Part shown: positions 1 to 9,497 of the stretch, one piece after another | How positions within the stretch are numbered: the first letter of the stretch is position 1 | Layout of the letters: each line of letters starts with the position of its first letter | Source of the DNA: Rhizobiaceae bacterium | GTDB lineage: Bacteria > Pseudomonadota > Alphaproteobacteria > Rhizobiales > Rhizobiaceae | NCBI GenBank assembly: GCA_023953905.1 | Contig: JAMLJA010000011.1 | Span: forward strand, 1-64,000 | Direction of reading: 5' to 3' | DNA: 64,000 nt | The notes under the pieces: model-generated | Database searches by the model: none | Seen by the model: only the letters and a program-made list of their open reading frames with translations | Told to the model about the DNA's origin: nothing | Made by a program: the position numbers and the translations under genes

Positions 1-499
1 AGACCTCGATCACATGCCCGACATCGACCACCAGCAGGAAAGGCGGGTATCCATGCTCTACGGGGAGGGCACGCGAATAGTCCTCTGCCTACTTGCGAGC
101 GGCCAGCATCACTTGATCCCAGCCGCGCGTTCCGCGCTTGGCCTGACCGGGTTTTCGCTGCAAGGCGTCCTCGGGGATCAGGAGCGTCTGACCTGCGTCG
201 ACCTTCGCGCCTTGCCGTTTTCCCGACTGCTTGGCTTCGAGGATGAAGCAGCCGCGACGATAGCAGTCGATACGACCCGCCGTGCGCGAGCCGTCGGGGT
301 GCTTGAAATCCACACGCCGCTCGAACACATAGTCGTTCAGTTCGTTCTGCTCTTGCGCCATGTTCGGGCGGTCAAGGCCGAGAGCCTCACAAAGGCCGAT
401 GACAAACAACTGATAGTTCGCAAGCTCGGATCCGCCGGATTGCAACCCGGCAGCTATCAGAGTGTCCAGTTTGTCGATATCGATGTCCGTTTCCCCCAT
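1..499 (-). pseudogene. MmeI-like DNA methyltransferase, N-terminal fragment with internal amber stop
   Basis: The reading frame starts at 499 (MGETDIDIDKLDTL) and matches the N-terminal region of large MmeI-like, class I SAM-dependent DNA methyltransferases, recognisable by NELNDYVFERR, HPDGSRTAGRIDCY, FILEAKQS and GTRGWDQVMLAARK. It hits TAG at 89-91. Reading straight through the stop in the same frame restores the family sequence (AEDYSRALPVEHGYPPFLL, then VVDVGHVIEV) up to the window edge. Homologues, as I recall them, have Gln here, so a single CAG to TAG change explains it. The catalytic SAM motifs would lie beyond position 1 and cannot be judged. It is either a nonsense-mutated, probably inactive restriction-modification gene or a sequencing error. 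Confidence 0.75.
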
Positions 500-831
500 C
501 CCGCGCAACCTAGCGCAATTCCAGCACAAGTGGAAACCGGTTTTGTGTGCGGAATTGCGTAAAAACAATGGGATAGAGCATTGAAGGCAACGCCGGGTTC
601 GCAGGGAATGCTCCCATCGGACGTGGATGCCAATGGCAATCCTGACAAGGGAAAAGACGCATTCTTTCGCGCGGGTCGTGAAAGATTCTAGAGATCGACG
701 CGCGATTGTTGACGCATGAACCGCGCAACAGGGCCGGGACGGCTTGTGGCCGCGCGCCCGATGGCGGATGGTGGGGGATCTGAATTCGGGCGCGCCACCT
801 GCGGTCTCGTGCACGCAGGCGCTGTCCTGGC
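500..831. other. Intergenic region without a recognised gene
   Basis: This stretch separates the divergent methyltransferase fragment and the antiporter gene. Apart from the palindromic repeat at 514-575 I see no conserved reading frame, terminator or clear promoter in it. Overlapping open frames on both strands here have no recognisable family sequence. Confidence 0.5.
514..575. repeat. Intergenic palindromic repeat (Rhizobiales style)
   Basis: CGCAATTCC at 514-522 is an exact inverted copy of GGAATTGCG at 551-559. Between them is a perfect 10-bp palindrome, AAACCGGTTT (534-543). The element continues into an A-rich tail ending near GGATAGAGCA. Intergenic palindromes built as CAATTCC, AAACCGGTTT, GGAATTG with such a tail are, from memory, frequent in Mesorhizobium-like genomes. 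The structure is seen directly; the family assignment is inference. Confidence 0.5.
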
Positions 832-2109
832 ATGGGGAAACCGCAACTGCTGTCCATTCTCGAAATGTCCGCGCTGCTCCTGACCCTGTCGGCGGCACTG
901 GGCTGGATCAACCACAAGTTTCTTCCCATGCCGCACACGATCGGCCTGCTCACCATGAGCGTGGCGGCCTCCCTGATCATGGTCGGCATAGATGTAATGA
1001 TGCCGCATCGGCATCTGTTCGAACCGTTGACCAACGCGTTGTTGCAGATCGACTTCAATGCTGTCGTGATGAACGGAATGCTTGCGTTCCTGCTTTTTGC
1101 GGGGGCACTCCACGTCGACGTCCGCAAGCTCGCAAGCCGTGCCGTGCCGGTCGTGGTGCTCGCCACATTCGCGACCATCGCGTCGACGTTCCTCGTGGGA
1201 TTCCTGTTCTGGCAAGCTGCCGGGCTTGTCGGCTTACCCTTGCCTCTTTCATGGGCGCTGGTGTTAGGCGCCCTCATCAGTCCCACCGACCCGGTAGCGG
1301 TCCTCAGCACGCTCAAGAACGTGAATGTGCCTGCCAGTCTTGAGGTGGAGATGCAGGGAGAATCGCTGTTCAACGACGGTGTCGGCATCGTTGTCTTCAC
1401 CATCCTGCTGGCCTTCGCCATTGGTGAGCCTGGCGGCAAGCAGAGCGCGGCGGGCGTCGCCGAACTTCTGGTGGTCGAGGCCGGGGGCGGTGTGCTTTTG
1501 GGATTGATCACCGGCCACATCGCGTATTGGGGTATGCGCCTGATCGACGACTACGCGATCGAGGTGCTCATTTCGCTGGCGCTGGTCACGGCCACCTATG
1601 CGCTGGCGCAGCGCATCCATGTCAGCGGGCCACTGGCGGTGGTGGCGGCGGGCCTGTTGATTGGATATCGCGGTCCCCGCGACGCCATGAGCGACCGCAC
1701 GCAGACCTATGTGTTCGGTCTCTGGACACTGATCGACGAGGTGCTCAATTCTCTGCTGTTTCTGCTCATTGGTCTGGAGGTGCTTATCCTGCGCCTCGAT
1801 CCATTGGCCCTCCTTCTGGCAACGGCCGCCGTTCCAATCGTGATCGTTTCGCGATTCATCGCCGTCGGGACGCCCGTGTTCATCCCCAGGATCAATCGGT
1901 TGATGTCGCGACTGAACGTCGTGTTCCTGACCTGGGCCGGAATTCGTGGCGGCATATCCATCGCGCTTGCATTGTCGATACCAGAAGGGCCGGCAAAGGC
2001 ACCAATCCTCGCGGCAACCTATGCCGTCGTGCTGTTCAGTGTGATCGTGCAGGGGTCGACGCTCGGATTTGTTGCGCGCCATACGGTGCTCGCCCAAGAC
2101 GACAAGTGA
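832..2109 (+). CDS. Cation:proton antiporter (CPA1/NhaP-type)
   Basis: A 425-residue, very hydrophobic inner-membrane protein with about twelve predicted membrane segments. The CPA1-type core reads SPTDPVAVLSTLKN followed by ESLFNDGVGIVVF, where the paired Asp residues belong to the ion-binding site of the family. It would exchange Na+ or another monovalent cation for protons. The C-terminal cytoplasmic tail is very short compared with long NhaP proteins. It is transcribed alone and converges on the GGDEF-EAL gene 40 bp downstream. The ion preference cannot be read from the sequence. Confidence 0.85.
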   Translation: MGKPQLLSILEMSALLLTLSAALGWINHKFLPMPHTIGLLTMSVAASLIMVGIDVMMPHRHLFEPLTNALLQIDFNAVVMNGMLAFLLFAGALHVDVRKLASRAVPVVVLATFATIASTFLVGFLFWQAAGLVGLPLPLSWALVLGALISPTDPVAVLSTLKNVNVPASLEVEMQGESLFNDGVGIVVFTILLAFAIGEPGGKQSAAGVAELLVVEAGGGVLLGLITGHIAYWGMRLIDDYAIEVLISLALVTATYALAQRIHVSGPLAVVAAGLLIGYRGPRDAMSDRTQTYVFGLWTLIDEVLNSLLFLLIGLEVLILRLDPLALLLATAAVPIVIVSRFIAVGTPVFIPRINRLMSRLNVVFLTWAGIRGGISIALALSIPEGPAKAPILAATYAVVLFSVIVQGSTLGFVARHTVLAQDDK

Positions 2110-2149
2110 GCCGCCGTTGGGCGGCGATGCGACCGCCGCGGACCGTCTG

Positions 2150-4204
2150 TCAGGATTGAACGACCTTCAGGCGAGGCGCGCTGCGCCTGCGATGCTGCAG
2201 CCATTCGAGTGTCTGCGACCCGGGCATCGGAAATGCGATGGAATAGCCTTGCACCTGATCGCAACCGATGGATTGCAGGAGATCGAGCTCCGCTTCGGTT
2301 TCCGCGCCTTCGGCGATGATGGAAATGCCAAGTCCACGCGCCAGCTCGGTTATCGCCCGAACGATCTTGCTGTTGTCGCCATTGGCGTCGATGTTCTGCA
2401 CGAACCGCCGATCGATCTTGAGGCGGTCAATCTCATTGGGATTGACGTGGCTGAGCGACGCATAGCCGGTGCCGAAATCGTCGAGTTCGAGAGTAACGCC
2501 GCCGGCGCGTATGAGCCGCAGCGTTGACACGAGCCCGGTCTTCTCGTCGTCCAGTATCACCGACTCGACGATCTCCAGCGACAGTTTGGTGGGAGGCAAG
2601 CCTGCCTCATCCAGTGTCCTGAACAGGAATGCGTGAAAATCGTTCTCGCGCAGCTCGGTGCCCGACACATTTATCGCAAGGCGCCCGAAGTCGATCCCGG
2701 CGCGATGCCAGCCGGCGGCCTCGCGAATAGCCTTGCGCATCAATATGCGTCCGACCGCCGGCATCAGTCCGGTCTTCACAGCAATGGGAAGGAAATCCAC
2801 TGGTGCGACCATCCCACGCTCGGGGTGGTTCCAGCGGATGAGAGCCTCCACACCTGTGATCTTGCTGGTGGAAAGCGAGACCTGCGGCTGGAAATATGCT
2901 TCGAATGATTCGAGCGCGATGGCCAGTTCCAGATCGGCTTCGAGCTTCTTGCGGTGGTCGAGTTCGCGTCGCAACTGCTCGGAGAAGAACGATGCCGTGC
3001 CGCCGCCGGTCTTCTTCGCAGCGTAGAGCGCGAGATCGGCATGCACGAGAAGATCGGCCGCCACATCCCCGTCAACCGGATAGACGGCGATTCCGGCACT
3101 GGCGCCGGGCATGATCGTCACGCCTTGATAGTTTATCGGCTCGTTGATCCGGGACAGGATACGCTTGGCCAGCGCATTGATATCCTCGGTCGTGCCTGCC
3201 GCGTTCAAGAGCATCACGAATTCGTCGCCGCCGAGCCTCACACAGACGTCGGAGGCGCGGCATGAACCGAGCATGCGTTGTGCGGTGGCAACCAGAACAT
3301 AGTCTCCCGCTGCATGGCCGAGCGTATCGTTGATCTGCTTGAACTTGTCGAGATCGATCTGGATGATGGCGACGCGTTCCCTGCGTCTCTGGGCGCCTTT
3401 GAGCAACGTGTCGAAATGGCCGGTCAGGAAGGCGCGGTTGTAGAGCCCCGTAAGACCATCGTGGTTTGCGATGAAGGCCATGGAGTTGCGTGCATCGGTC
3501 AGTTCGTAGGTCTTGCGCAGAACCATGTTGGCCATGGGCCTGAAGATGAACAGAGCGACCAGGACGATGACGGCGATCGTTCCGTAATAGAGCCAATTGT
3601 GGACGCGCAGCATCTTTTCGAGGCGCTGGGCGGATCCAGCCGCAATTCGCCGTTCGAGCTGGGCATAGCCGGTGAGTGTCGCGTTGCCGATCGTGAAATC
3701 GGCGAATGATCTCTCCGCTTCAGTCCTCTTTGCCGCGCTGCCGTCTCCCGCGAATGCGGCGAGGGCCTGCCGGGCATTGGCGATCAGGAACTGCGAGTAC
3801 AGATCGAGCTGGTAGGGCTCGCCATGCAGTACATCGCGGACTGAGGCCGGGCCACTTTCGATGCCTGAGAACGGTTCGTTTTCGAGATAGTGCGATAGGC
3901 GCTCATAGCCGCGCTCGAATTGCTCGATGCGAGCGCCCAGTTCCGCGATCAACTGTCCGCGCCAGCCCTCCGGTGCCTCATTGATATTGCGCTGGAGCAC
4001 CAGAATGCGTTGCGACAACGCCATTTGTGAACCATTCAGCGATGCAACCTTGGCATCGATGTGTTGGCGTTCCATCAGATTGCTGAGAAGCAGATAGGAC
4101 GCCATTGTCATGCCGGCGATGATGAACAGACCCGCCCAATAGGCGGCCTTCATCATCACAATCAGCTTGTCAGTGGCTGCAAGTCTGGCGGTAGGCTGCG
4201 TCAT
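2150..4204 (-). CDS. Membrane GGDEF-EAL cyclic-di-GMP protein
   Basis: A 684-residue protein with two membrane segments (about 18-42 and 205-223) that bracket a periplasmic sensor with a PilJ-like start (LNGSQMALSQRI). The GGDEF domain has an intact GGDEF motif (325-329) and, five residues before it, the RASD inhibitory-site motif (316-319). The EAL domain has EAL at 453-455 and DDFGTG at 575-580. Both domains therefore look catalytically competent, so the protein could make and break c-di-GMP, with feedback inhibition of synthesis. Which activity dominates is unknown. It is a single gene; the divergent neighbour is prmB. Confidence 0.92.
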   Translation of the reverse strand: MTQPTARLAATDKLIVMMKAAYWAGLFIIAGMTMASYLLLSNLMERQHIDAKVASLNGSQMALSQRILVLQRNINEAPEGWRGQLIAELGARIEQFERGYERLSHYLENEPFSGIESGPASVRDVLHGEPYQLDLYSQFLIANARQALAAFAGDGSAAKRTEAERSFADFTIGNATLTGYAQLERRIAAGSAQRLEKMLRVHNWLYYGTIAVIVLVALFIFRPMANMVLRKTYELTDARNSMAFIANHDGLTGLYNRAFLTGHFDTLLKGAQRRRERVAIIQIDLDKFKQINDTLGHAAGDYVLVATAQRMLGSCRASDVCVRLGGDEFVMLLNAAGTTEDINALAKRILSRINEPINYQGVTIMPGASAGIAVYPVDGDVAADLLVHADLALYAAKKTGGGTASFFSEQLRRELDHRKKLEADLELAIALESFEAYFQPQVSLSTSKITGVEALIRWNHPERGMVAPVDFLPIAVKTGLMPAVGRILMRKAIREAAGWHRAGIDFGRLAINVSGTELRENDFHAFLFRTLDEAGLPPTKLSLEIVESVILDDEKTGLVSTLRLIRAGGVTLELDDFGTGYASLSHVNPNEIDRLKIDRRFVQNIDANGDNSKIVRAITELARGLGISIIAEGAETEAELDLLQSIGCDQVQGYSIAFPMPGSQTLEWLQHRRRSAPRLKVVQS

Positions 4205-4434
4205 TGCCGCCCTTGTCGCGTTCGTCGGATGCTCGTTTCACTAGGGCAGCAGTGTTAATTCCCGGACAATCCTTCGCCGAATGGAGGCAAAAGCGGCGGC
4301 AAAAGTCACAGGAAGGTTACCGCCTCCTTTCGTAAACGGTGAAAGGTGCAAATCCGCACGTGCAATTGCCAAACAGCTCCAATAGCAATGCTCGTCCCGA
4401 TAGAGTGGCAGGCGAAGAGCAGGAAACGGTCGCA

Positions 4435-5436
4435 ATGGGACTTTCAGACGACACGGCAGACAGTCAACGTCGCCTTGGTGATCGGCCATCGTTCAATCCG
4501 GCTCAAGCTGACCGGTCCGATCCCCGTCGCGAGGTTGAGGAACTGCAGACGCTGCGCGATGTGCTGCGATATGCGGTCAGCACATTCTCTGCCTCGGACC
4601 TCTACTATGGTCATGGTTCGTCCACCCCGCTCGACGAAGCCGCATTCCTGATCCTGGAGACACTGAATCTGCCGATCGACGACTTCAATGCATTTGCTGA
4701 GGCACGATTGACGCGCAGGGAGAAGGCGCTGCTTGGGGATCGCATCGCCCTGCGTGTCGAACGTCGCTTGCCCGCAGCCTATCTCACTGGTCGCAGCTAT
4801 CTGGTCGGCATGCCTTTCCGATCAGACCGGCGTGCGCTGGCACCGCGATCCTTCATCGCAGAGTTGCTTGCCTCGCCGCTGTTCGATGGGTCGGGGGATA
4901 GCGCTGCGTTGATCGCGGATCCCGAAGGGGTGACGACGGTTCTGGACCTGTGCACCGGCGGCGGTTCCCTGGCCATACTCGCCGCCTACGCCTTCCCCAA
5001 TGCAACTGTCGACGGCGCGGATCTGTCTGCCGACGCGCTTTCGCTTGCTGCCGAGAACGTGGCCGATCACGGCATGGAAGATCGCATAGATCTGGTCGAG
5101 GGCGACCTGTTCGACGCGGTTGAAGGACGCAGCTACGACCTTATCATTACCAATCCTCCCTATGTGGGACGCGAGGTGATGGACGCGCTCCCACAGGAAT
5201 TTCGCCACGAACCCGCGATGGCGCTCGACGGCGGTGATGATGGGTTCGACATAGTGCGCCGGATATTGGCCGGCGCTGCCGCGTGCCTGAACCCCGGCGG
5301 CGGGCTTTTATGCGAGATCGGAACTGACCGCGATGTTCTGGAAGCGGAGTACCCTGATACGCCGTTTCTTTGGCTGGACACCGAGGATAGCGATGGCGAA
5401 GTGTTCTGGCTTACAAAGGAACAACTGCCGCAATAG
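4435..5436 (+). CDS. prmB: 50S ribosomal protein L3 glutamine N5-methyltransferase
   Basis: A cytoplasmic SAM-dependent methyltransferase that modifies a glutamine of ribosomal protein L3. The N-terminal helical domain (about 33-130) has the PrmB-like stretch [13 protein letters not shown]. The SAM loop reads [10 protein letters not shown] (171-180) and the catalytic NPPY sits at 240-243, followed by [16 protein letters not shown] chose the ATG at 4435 (MGLSDD), which gives 333 residues; an in-frame GTG at 4339 would add 32 residues that look unconserved. kbl begins 24 bp downstream, so they may be cotranscribed. PrmC (release-factor methylase) is the close alternative, but the N-terminal domain favours PrmB. 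Confidence 0.88.
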   Translation: MGLSDDTADSQRRLGDRPSFNPAQADRSDPRREVEELQTLRDVLRYAVSTFSASDLYYGHGSSTPLDEAAFLILETLNLPIDDFNAFAEARLTRREKALLGDRIALRVERRLPAAYLTGRSYLVGMPFRSDRRALAPRSFIAELLASPLFDGSGDSAALIADPEGVTTVLDLCTGGGSLAILAAYAFPNATVDGADLSADALSLAAENVADHGMEDRIDLVEGDLFDAVEGRSYDLIITNPPYVGREVMDALPQEFRHEPAMALDGGDDGFDIVRRILAGAAACLNPGGGLLCEIGTDRDVLEAEYPDTPFLWLDTEDSDGEVFWLTKEQLPQ

Positions 5437-5459
5437 CCTGCACCGATAAAGGAGGTAGC

Positions 5460-6650
5460 ATGACAAGCGCGTTCCTGGATCACATCTCACAAGAGTTAGA
5501 CGGCCTGAAGGCTGCCGGTCTCTACAAGCAAGAGCGCGTGATCACCTCCATGCAGTCAGCCCAGATCGAGGTCGCGGGCGGCGACAAGGTGCTGAACTTC
5601 TGCGCCAATAACTATCTCGGGCTGGCCGACAATGAAGAGCTGCGCGCGTCTGCGCAGAAGGCGCTCGACCGCTATGGCTATGGCATGGCGTCCGTAAGGT
5701 TCATCTGCGGCACTCAGGAAGAACACAAGCAGTTGGAAGCGCGAATTTCCTCCTTTCTGGGGATGGAGGACACCATACTCTACGGCTCGTGCTTCGACGC
5801 CAATGGCGGTCTCTTCGAAACGCTGCTTGGCGAGGAGGATGCGATCATCTCGGACGCACTGAACCATGCGTCGATCATCGACGGCGTGCGTCTGTCGAAG
5901 GCGAAGCGCTTTCGATATGCCAACAACGATATGACGGCACTTGAGGAGGAACTGCGGCGCGCCGACGGTGCCCGTTTCAAACTGATCGCGACCGACGGCG
6001 TCTTTTCGATGGACGGGATCATCGCCAATCTGGGCGGCGTGTGCGATCTGGCCGAGAAATATGGCGCCATGGTCATTGTAGATGACAGCCATGCTGTCGG
6101 CTTTGTGGGGGCACATGGGCGCGGATCGCCGGAACATTGCGGTGTCGAGGGCAGGGTGGATCTTGTCACCGGCACGCTCGGCAAGGCGCTTGGCGGAGCC
6201 TCAGGCGGATACACATCCGGCAAGGCGCCGGTGGTCGACTGGTTGCGACAACGCTCGCGCCCGTATCTGTTCTCCAACACCTTGATGCCTGCCATCGCGG
6301 CTGCTTCCCTGAAAGTGTTCGACATGATCGAGGACGGCGACCAGTTGCGCCAACGGCTGAACGACAATGCCACGCGCTTCCGCGACAAGATGACGAAGCT
6401 TGGTTTCACGCTCGCGGGTGCGGATCATCCGATCATTCCGGTGATGCTTGGCGATGCCACGCTGGCGCAATCAATGGCGCAAAAGATGCTGGAGCGCGGC
6501 ATCTACGTGATTGGGTTCTCATTTCCAGTGGTGCCCAAGGGCGAGGCGCGTATCCGAACGCAGATGTCGGCGGCGCATTCCAGCAGCGACATCGATCGTG
6601 CCGTCGAGGCATTCGGCGAGGTCGGCCGGGAACTTGGTGTGATCGGTTAA
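5460..6650 (+). CDS. kbl: Glycine C-acetyltransferase (2-amino-3-ketobutyrate CoA ligase)
   Basis: A PLP enzyme of the alpha-oxoamine synthase family that cleaves 2-amino-3-oxobutanoate with CoA to glycine and acetyl-CoA, the second step of threonine degradation. At 396 residues it is the usual length. [20 protein letters not shown] and the PLP-lysine motif [13 protein letters not shown] are all present. A strong AGGAGG lies just before the ATG. tdh follows on the same strand after 134 bp, completing the two-step threonine-to-glycine route. Confidence 0.95.
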   Translation: MTSAFLDHISQELDGLKAAGLYKQERVITSMQSAQIEVAGGDKVLNFCANNYLGLADNEELRASAQKALDRYGYGMASVRFICGTQEEHKQLEARISSFLGMEDTILYGSCFDANGGLFETLLGEEDAIISDALNHASIIDGVRLSKAKRFRYANNDMTALEEELRRADGARFKLIATDGVFSMDGIIANLGGVCDLAEKYGAMVIVDDSHAVGFVGAHGRGSPEHCGVEGRVDLVTGTLGKALGGASGGYTSGKAPVVDWLRQRSRPYLFSNTLMPAIAAASLKVFDMIEDGDQLRQRLNDNATRFRDKMTKLGFTLAGADHPIIPVMLGDATLAQSMAQKMLERGIYVIGFSFPVVPKGEARIRTQMSAAHSSSDIDRAVEAFGEVGRELGVIG

Positions 6651-6784
6651 GCGGGCTGTTGCTCCGCCTTCCTTCGCGTGTTTGATCCGCGGAGGGACGA
6701 TCTGCTCGGATATGACCCAGATCGTGGCTTCCACGAAATGCGGAAATGATACAGGTTCCAGCAAGACTTGTTGCGGAGTTGCCG

Positions 6785-7819
6785 ATGACCAACATGATGC
6801 GCGCATTGGTCAAATCCAGAGCCGAACCCGGGATCTGGATGGAGCATGTCCCTGTCCCCGAGATCGGACCAAATGATGTTCTCGTCAAAGTCGCGAAATC
6901 CGCGATCTGCGGCACCGACGTCCACATCTACAATTGGGATCAATGGGCGCAGAAAACGGTGCCGGTGCCGTTGGTGACAGGCCACGAATTCGTCGGCACG
7001 GTTGCCGATTTCGGCGTGGCCGTCACCGAATATAAGCTCGGCCAGCGGGTTTCGGGTGAGGGGCACATTGTCTGCGGTCATTGCCGCAATTGCCGTGCCG
7101 GACGCGGGCATCTGTGTCGCAATACGCTCGGAGTTGGCGTCAACCGACCTGGCTCATTTGCCGAATATGTGGCGATCCCGCAGCACAATGTGGTGAAGAT
7201 TCCAGATGACGTGCCCGACGAGGTCGCGGCCATCTTCGACCCTCTGGGCAATGCGGTGCACACGGCGCTCTCGTTTGATCTGGTGGGCGAAGATGTACTC
7301 GTCACGGGAGCCGGACCGATCGGCATCATGGGCGCGCTGGTGGCGCAGTGCGTCGGCGCGCGAAAGGTCGTGATCACCGACCTCAATCCCTTTCGTCTGG
7401 CGCTTGCCGAAAAGCTGGGTGTGCGCCACGTCGTCGATGCGTCGAAGGATCGCCTGCGCGATGTGATGGCAAGGATCGGCATGACGGAAGGCTTCGATGT
7501 CGGGCTTGAGATGTCGGGTGCCGCCCCCGCGTTTCGCGACATGATCGATACCATGAACAATGGCGGCAGGATTGCCATTCTGGGGATCGCGCCCACAGGA
7601 TTCGAGATCGATTGGAACAAGGTGATCTTCAAGATGCTCCATCTCAAAGGCATCTATGGGCGCGAGATGTTCGAGACCTGGTACAAGATGATCGCGCTCG
7701 TGCAAGGCCCGCTCGACGTATCGGGCCTGATCACGCACAGGCTCGGTATTGACGATTACATAGCCGGATTCGAGGCGATGAAGAGCGGCAGTTCGGGCAA
7801 GGTGGTGCTCGACTGGTAG
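6785..7819 (+). CDS. tdh: L-threonine 3-dehydrogenase
   Basis: A zinc- and NAD-dependent medium-chain dehydrogenase that oxidises L-threonine to 2-amino-3-oxobutanoate. The catalytic zinc region is [14 protein letters not shown] with GHEFVG. The structural zinc cysteines are in [15 protein letters not shown], and the Rossmann motif is GAGPIGIMG. Starting at MTNMMRAL (6785) gives 344 residues, close to E. coli Tdh; an upstream in-frame ATG at 6746 would add 13 unconserved residues. It pairs with kbl. Confidence 0.95.
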   Translation: MTNMMRALVKSRAEPGIWMEHVPVPEIGPNDVLVKVAKSAICGTDVHIYNWDQWAQKTVPVPLVTGHEFVGTVADFGVAVTEYKLGQRVSGEGHIVCGHCRNCRAGRGHLCRNTLGVGVNRPGSFAEYVAIPQHNVVKIPDDVPDEVAAIFDPLGNAVHTALSFDLVGEDVLVTGAGPIGIMGALVAQCVGARKVVITDLNPFRLALAEKLGVRHVVDASKDRLRDVMARIGMTEGFDVGLEMSGAAPAFRDMIDTMNNGGRIAILGIAPTGFEIDWNKVIFKMLHLKGIYGREMFETWYKMIALVQGPLDVSGLITHRLGIDDYIAGFEAMKSGSSGKVVLDW

Positions 7820-7825
7820 GTGGCG

Positions 7826-9190
7826 TTACGCCTTCTGGCCCGCTTCGTTCTCGACCTTTTGTTGCGCTGCCGCACGTCGTCTGCGCAACACATCGGCAAT
7901 GAACAGCCTCGATAGTGCGCCGTAGAGAGGTTGCGGCGAGATCAGGCGTGACACGCCGTGGCCCACAACGGCTGCTGCCATGAGCGGCAGAACATTGGCT
8001 TGATTGCCGGTCATTTCGAGAATGATCACAAAAGCCGTCATTGGCGCCTGTACGACACCGGAGAAATAGCCGGCCATGCCGAGAAGCGCGGCGAGCGCGA
8101 CATCTGTGCCGAGAATGATGCCGATCGTGCTGCCCAGTCCCGCACCGACCGAAAGAGAAGGCGCGAAAAGGCCACCCGGTATGCCGCAGACGGTAGAGAC
8201 GAGCGTGGCGATGAATTTGACCCCGAAATAGTACCACGGCAAAGCTTCGCCCTCGATGGCCGATCGCGCCTGTTCATACCCCGTGCCGTAACTCATGCCG
8301 TTTGTCGCGACGCCCAGAATGGCGACGATCAGGCCCGCCGCGCCCGCAATGGCGATGACGCGCAATGTCGGTGTCCACGCCGCCATTCGACGGATACGCC
8401 GTGTGATGCGAAGTGTGAGATAGCTGAATCCGGCCCCGAATGCCCCGCCCACCACGCCGCAGGCGATCACGAGGATCCAGTCTGTCGGGAAGGTGGCCGA
8501 GGCGTGCGTCACACCGAAATAGGTGTAGTTGCCAACCGTCGCGAGCGAGGCGAGACCCGCCAATATGACCGCAAAAAGCACAACGCCATTGGTGCGAGCC
8601 TGATAGCTGCGTCCCATCTCTTCAATGGCGAAGACGATACCCGCCAGTGGGGTATTGAACGCCGCTGCGATGCCTGCGGCCGACCCGGCGAGTATCAGTC
8701 CTCGGGCCTGTGCCATCCCGCCCCAACGTGCGACCTGAAGCATGATCGAGGCGCCGACCTGAACCGTCGGGCCTTCGCGCCCGATGGATGCACCACAAAG
8801 CAATCCGACCACCGTCAGGAAAATCTTTCCTGATACCATCCCAAGAGACAGGAACAGTCCGCGCTCCGAATCCTCACGCAAATGACGCGCTGCAATCGCC
8901 TGCGGAATTCCGCTGCCCTGCGAGCCGGGCACGTAGCGGAACGCCGCCCAGGCACAGAAGATGAAGCCCGCCGGCGTGAGCGCGAGCGGCAGGAACCGGG
9001 TCCAGCCGTCGCCGGACACGGTATCAATGAACAGATGCTGCGCCACGTCAGCGACAAAGGCGAACCCGGCGCTGATCAGCCCGATGGCAAGAGCGCCGGC
9101 CCAGAAGACCAGTCGGGGCTTCCAGAGACGGTTGCCGGAAATGAGAGATCGTGAGCGTCGGAGGAGCGCTTGTCCCGAACGTCGACCCAT
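7826..9190 (-). CDS. CLC-family chloride/proton antiporter
   Basis: A 454-residue polytopic membrane protein. The anion selectivity sequences GSGIP (92-96), GREGP (137-141, gating Glu139) and GIPGGLFAP are present. The EE pair at 190-191 matches the internal proton glutamate region of E. coli ClcA, which argues for a Cl-/H+ exchanger rather than a channel. No C-terminal CBS domains. It converges on tdh with only a few bases between the stops. I looked for a fluoride riboswitch upstream, which would point to a F- exporter, and found none. Confidence 0.9.
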   Translation of the reverse strand: MGRRSGQALLRRSRSLISGNRLWKPRLVFWAGALAIGLISAGFAFVADVAQHLFIDTVSGDGWTRFLPLALTPAGFIFCAWAAFRYVPGSQGSGIPQAIAARHLREDSERGLFLSLGMVSGKIFLTVVGLLCGASIGREGPTVQVGASIMLQVARWGGMAQARGLILAGSAAGIAAAFNTPLAGIVFAIEEMGRSYQARTNGVVLFAVILAGLASLATVGNYTYFGVTHASATFPTDWILVIACGVVGGAFGAGFSYLTLRITRRIRRMAAWTPTLRVIAIAGAAGLIVAILGVATNGMSYGTGYEQARSAIEGEALPWYYFGVKFIATLVSTVCGIPGGLFAPSLSVGAGLGSTIGIILGTDVALAALLGMAGYFSGVVQAPMTAFVIILEMTGNQANVLPLMAAAVVGHGVSRLISPQPLYGALSRLFIADVLRRRRAAAQQKVENEAGQKA

Positions 9191-9497
9191 TGAATGTCTG
9201 TTACCCCGCCAGATCAGGTTGCATGACCAGCCACCGGCAGGGTCGTGCCCGCTAATGTTCTAAAGCAATGTCCCTCGGGATTGAACCTCCAGTATTGTCG
9301 CGTTTCCCACGTCTTTGGTGCGGGCAGCGTGTGGCAGTGAGCAGGGATACATCTCGCGGCACGAAAAGAAGGCTGTGGAAGACCCGCCGATGGAACAAAC
9401 CATGCAGAATATCCCAGCCTGCGCGAAGCGAATGATCTATGGTGATCAAATGGTCGTCGTCGAAAGGCGGGGCCGCAGACATAACGGGGAGGAGCGA
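9191..9497. other. Divergent intergenic region, no gene recognised
   Basis: This 307-bp stretch lies between the CLC gene and the FAH-family gene, which are transcribed away from each other, so it should hold both promoters. I see no convincing -35/-10 pair, riboswitch or conserved small frame. The open frame on the plus strand that runs into the FAH gene has no family sequence before 9498. Confidence 0.5.

Noticed and set aside
9191..9300. Possible fluoride riboswitch before the CLC gene
   Set aside because: The expected conserved blocks of the crcB motif are not found on the minus strand, and the protein has the GREGP and EE features of Cl-/H+ exchangers.
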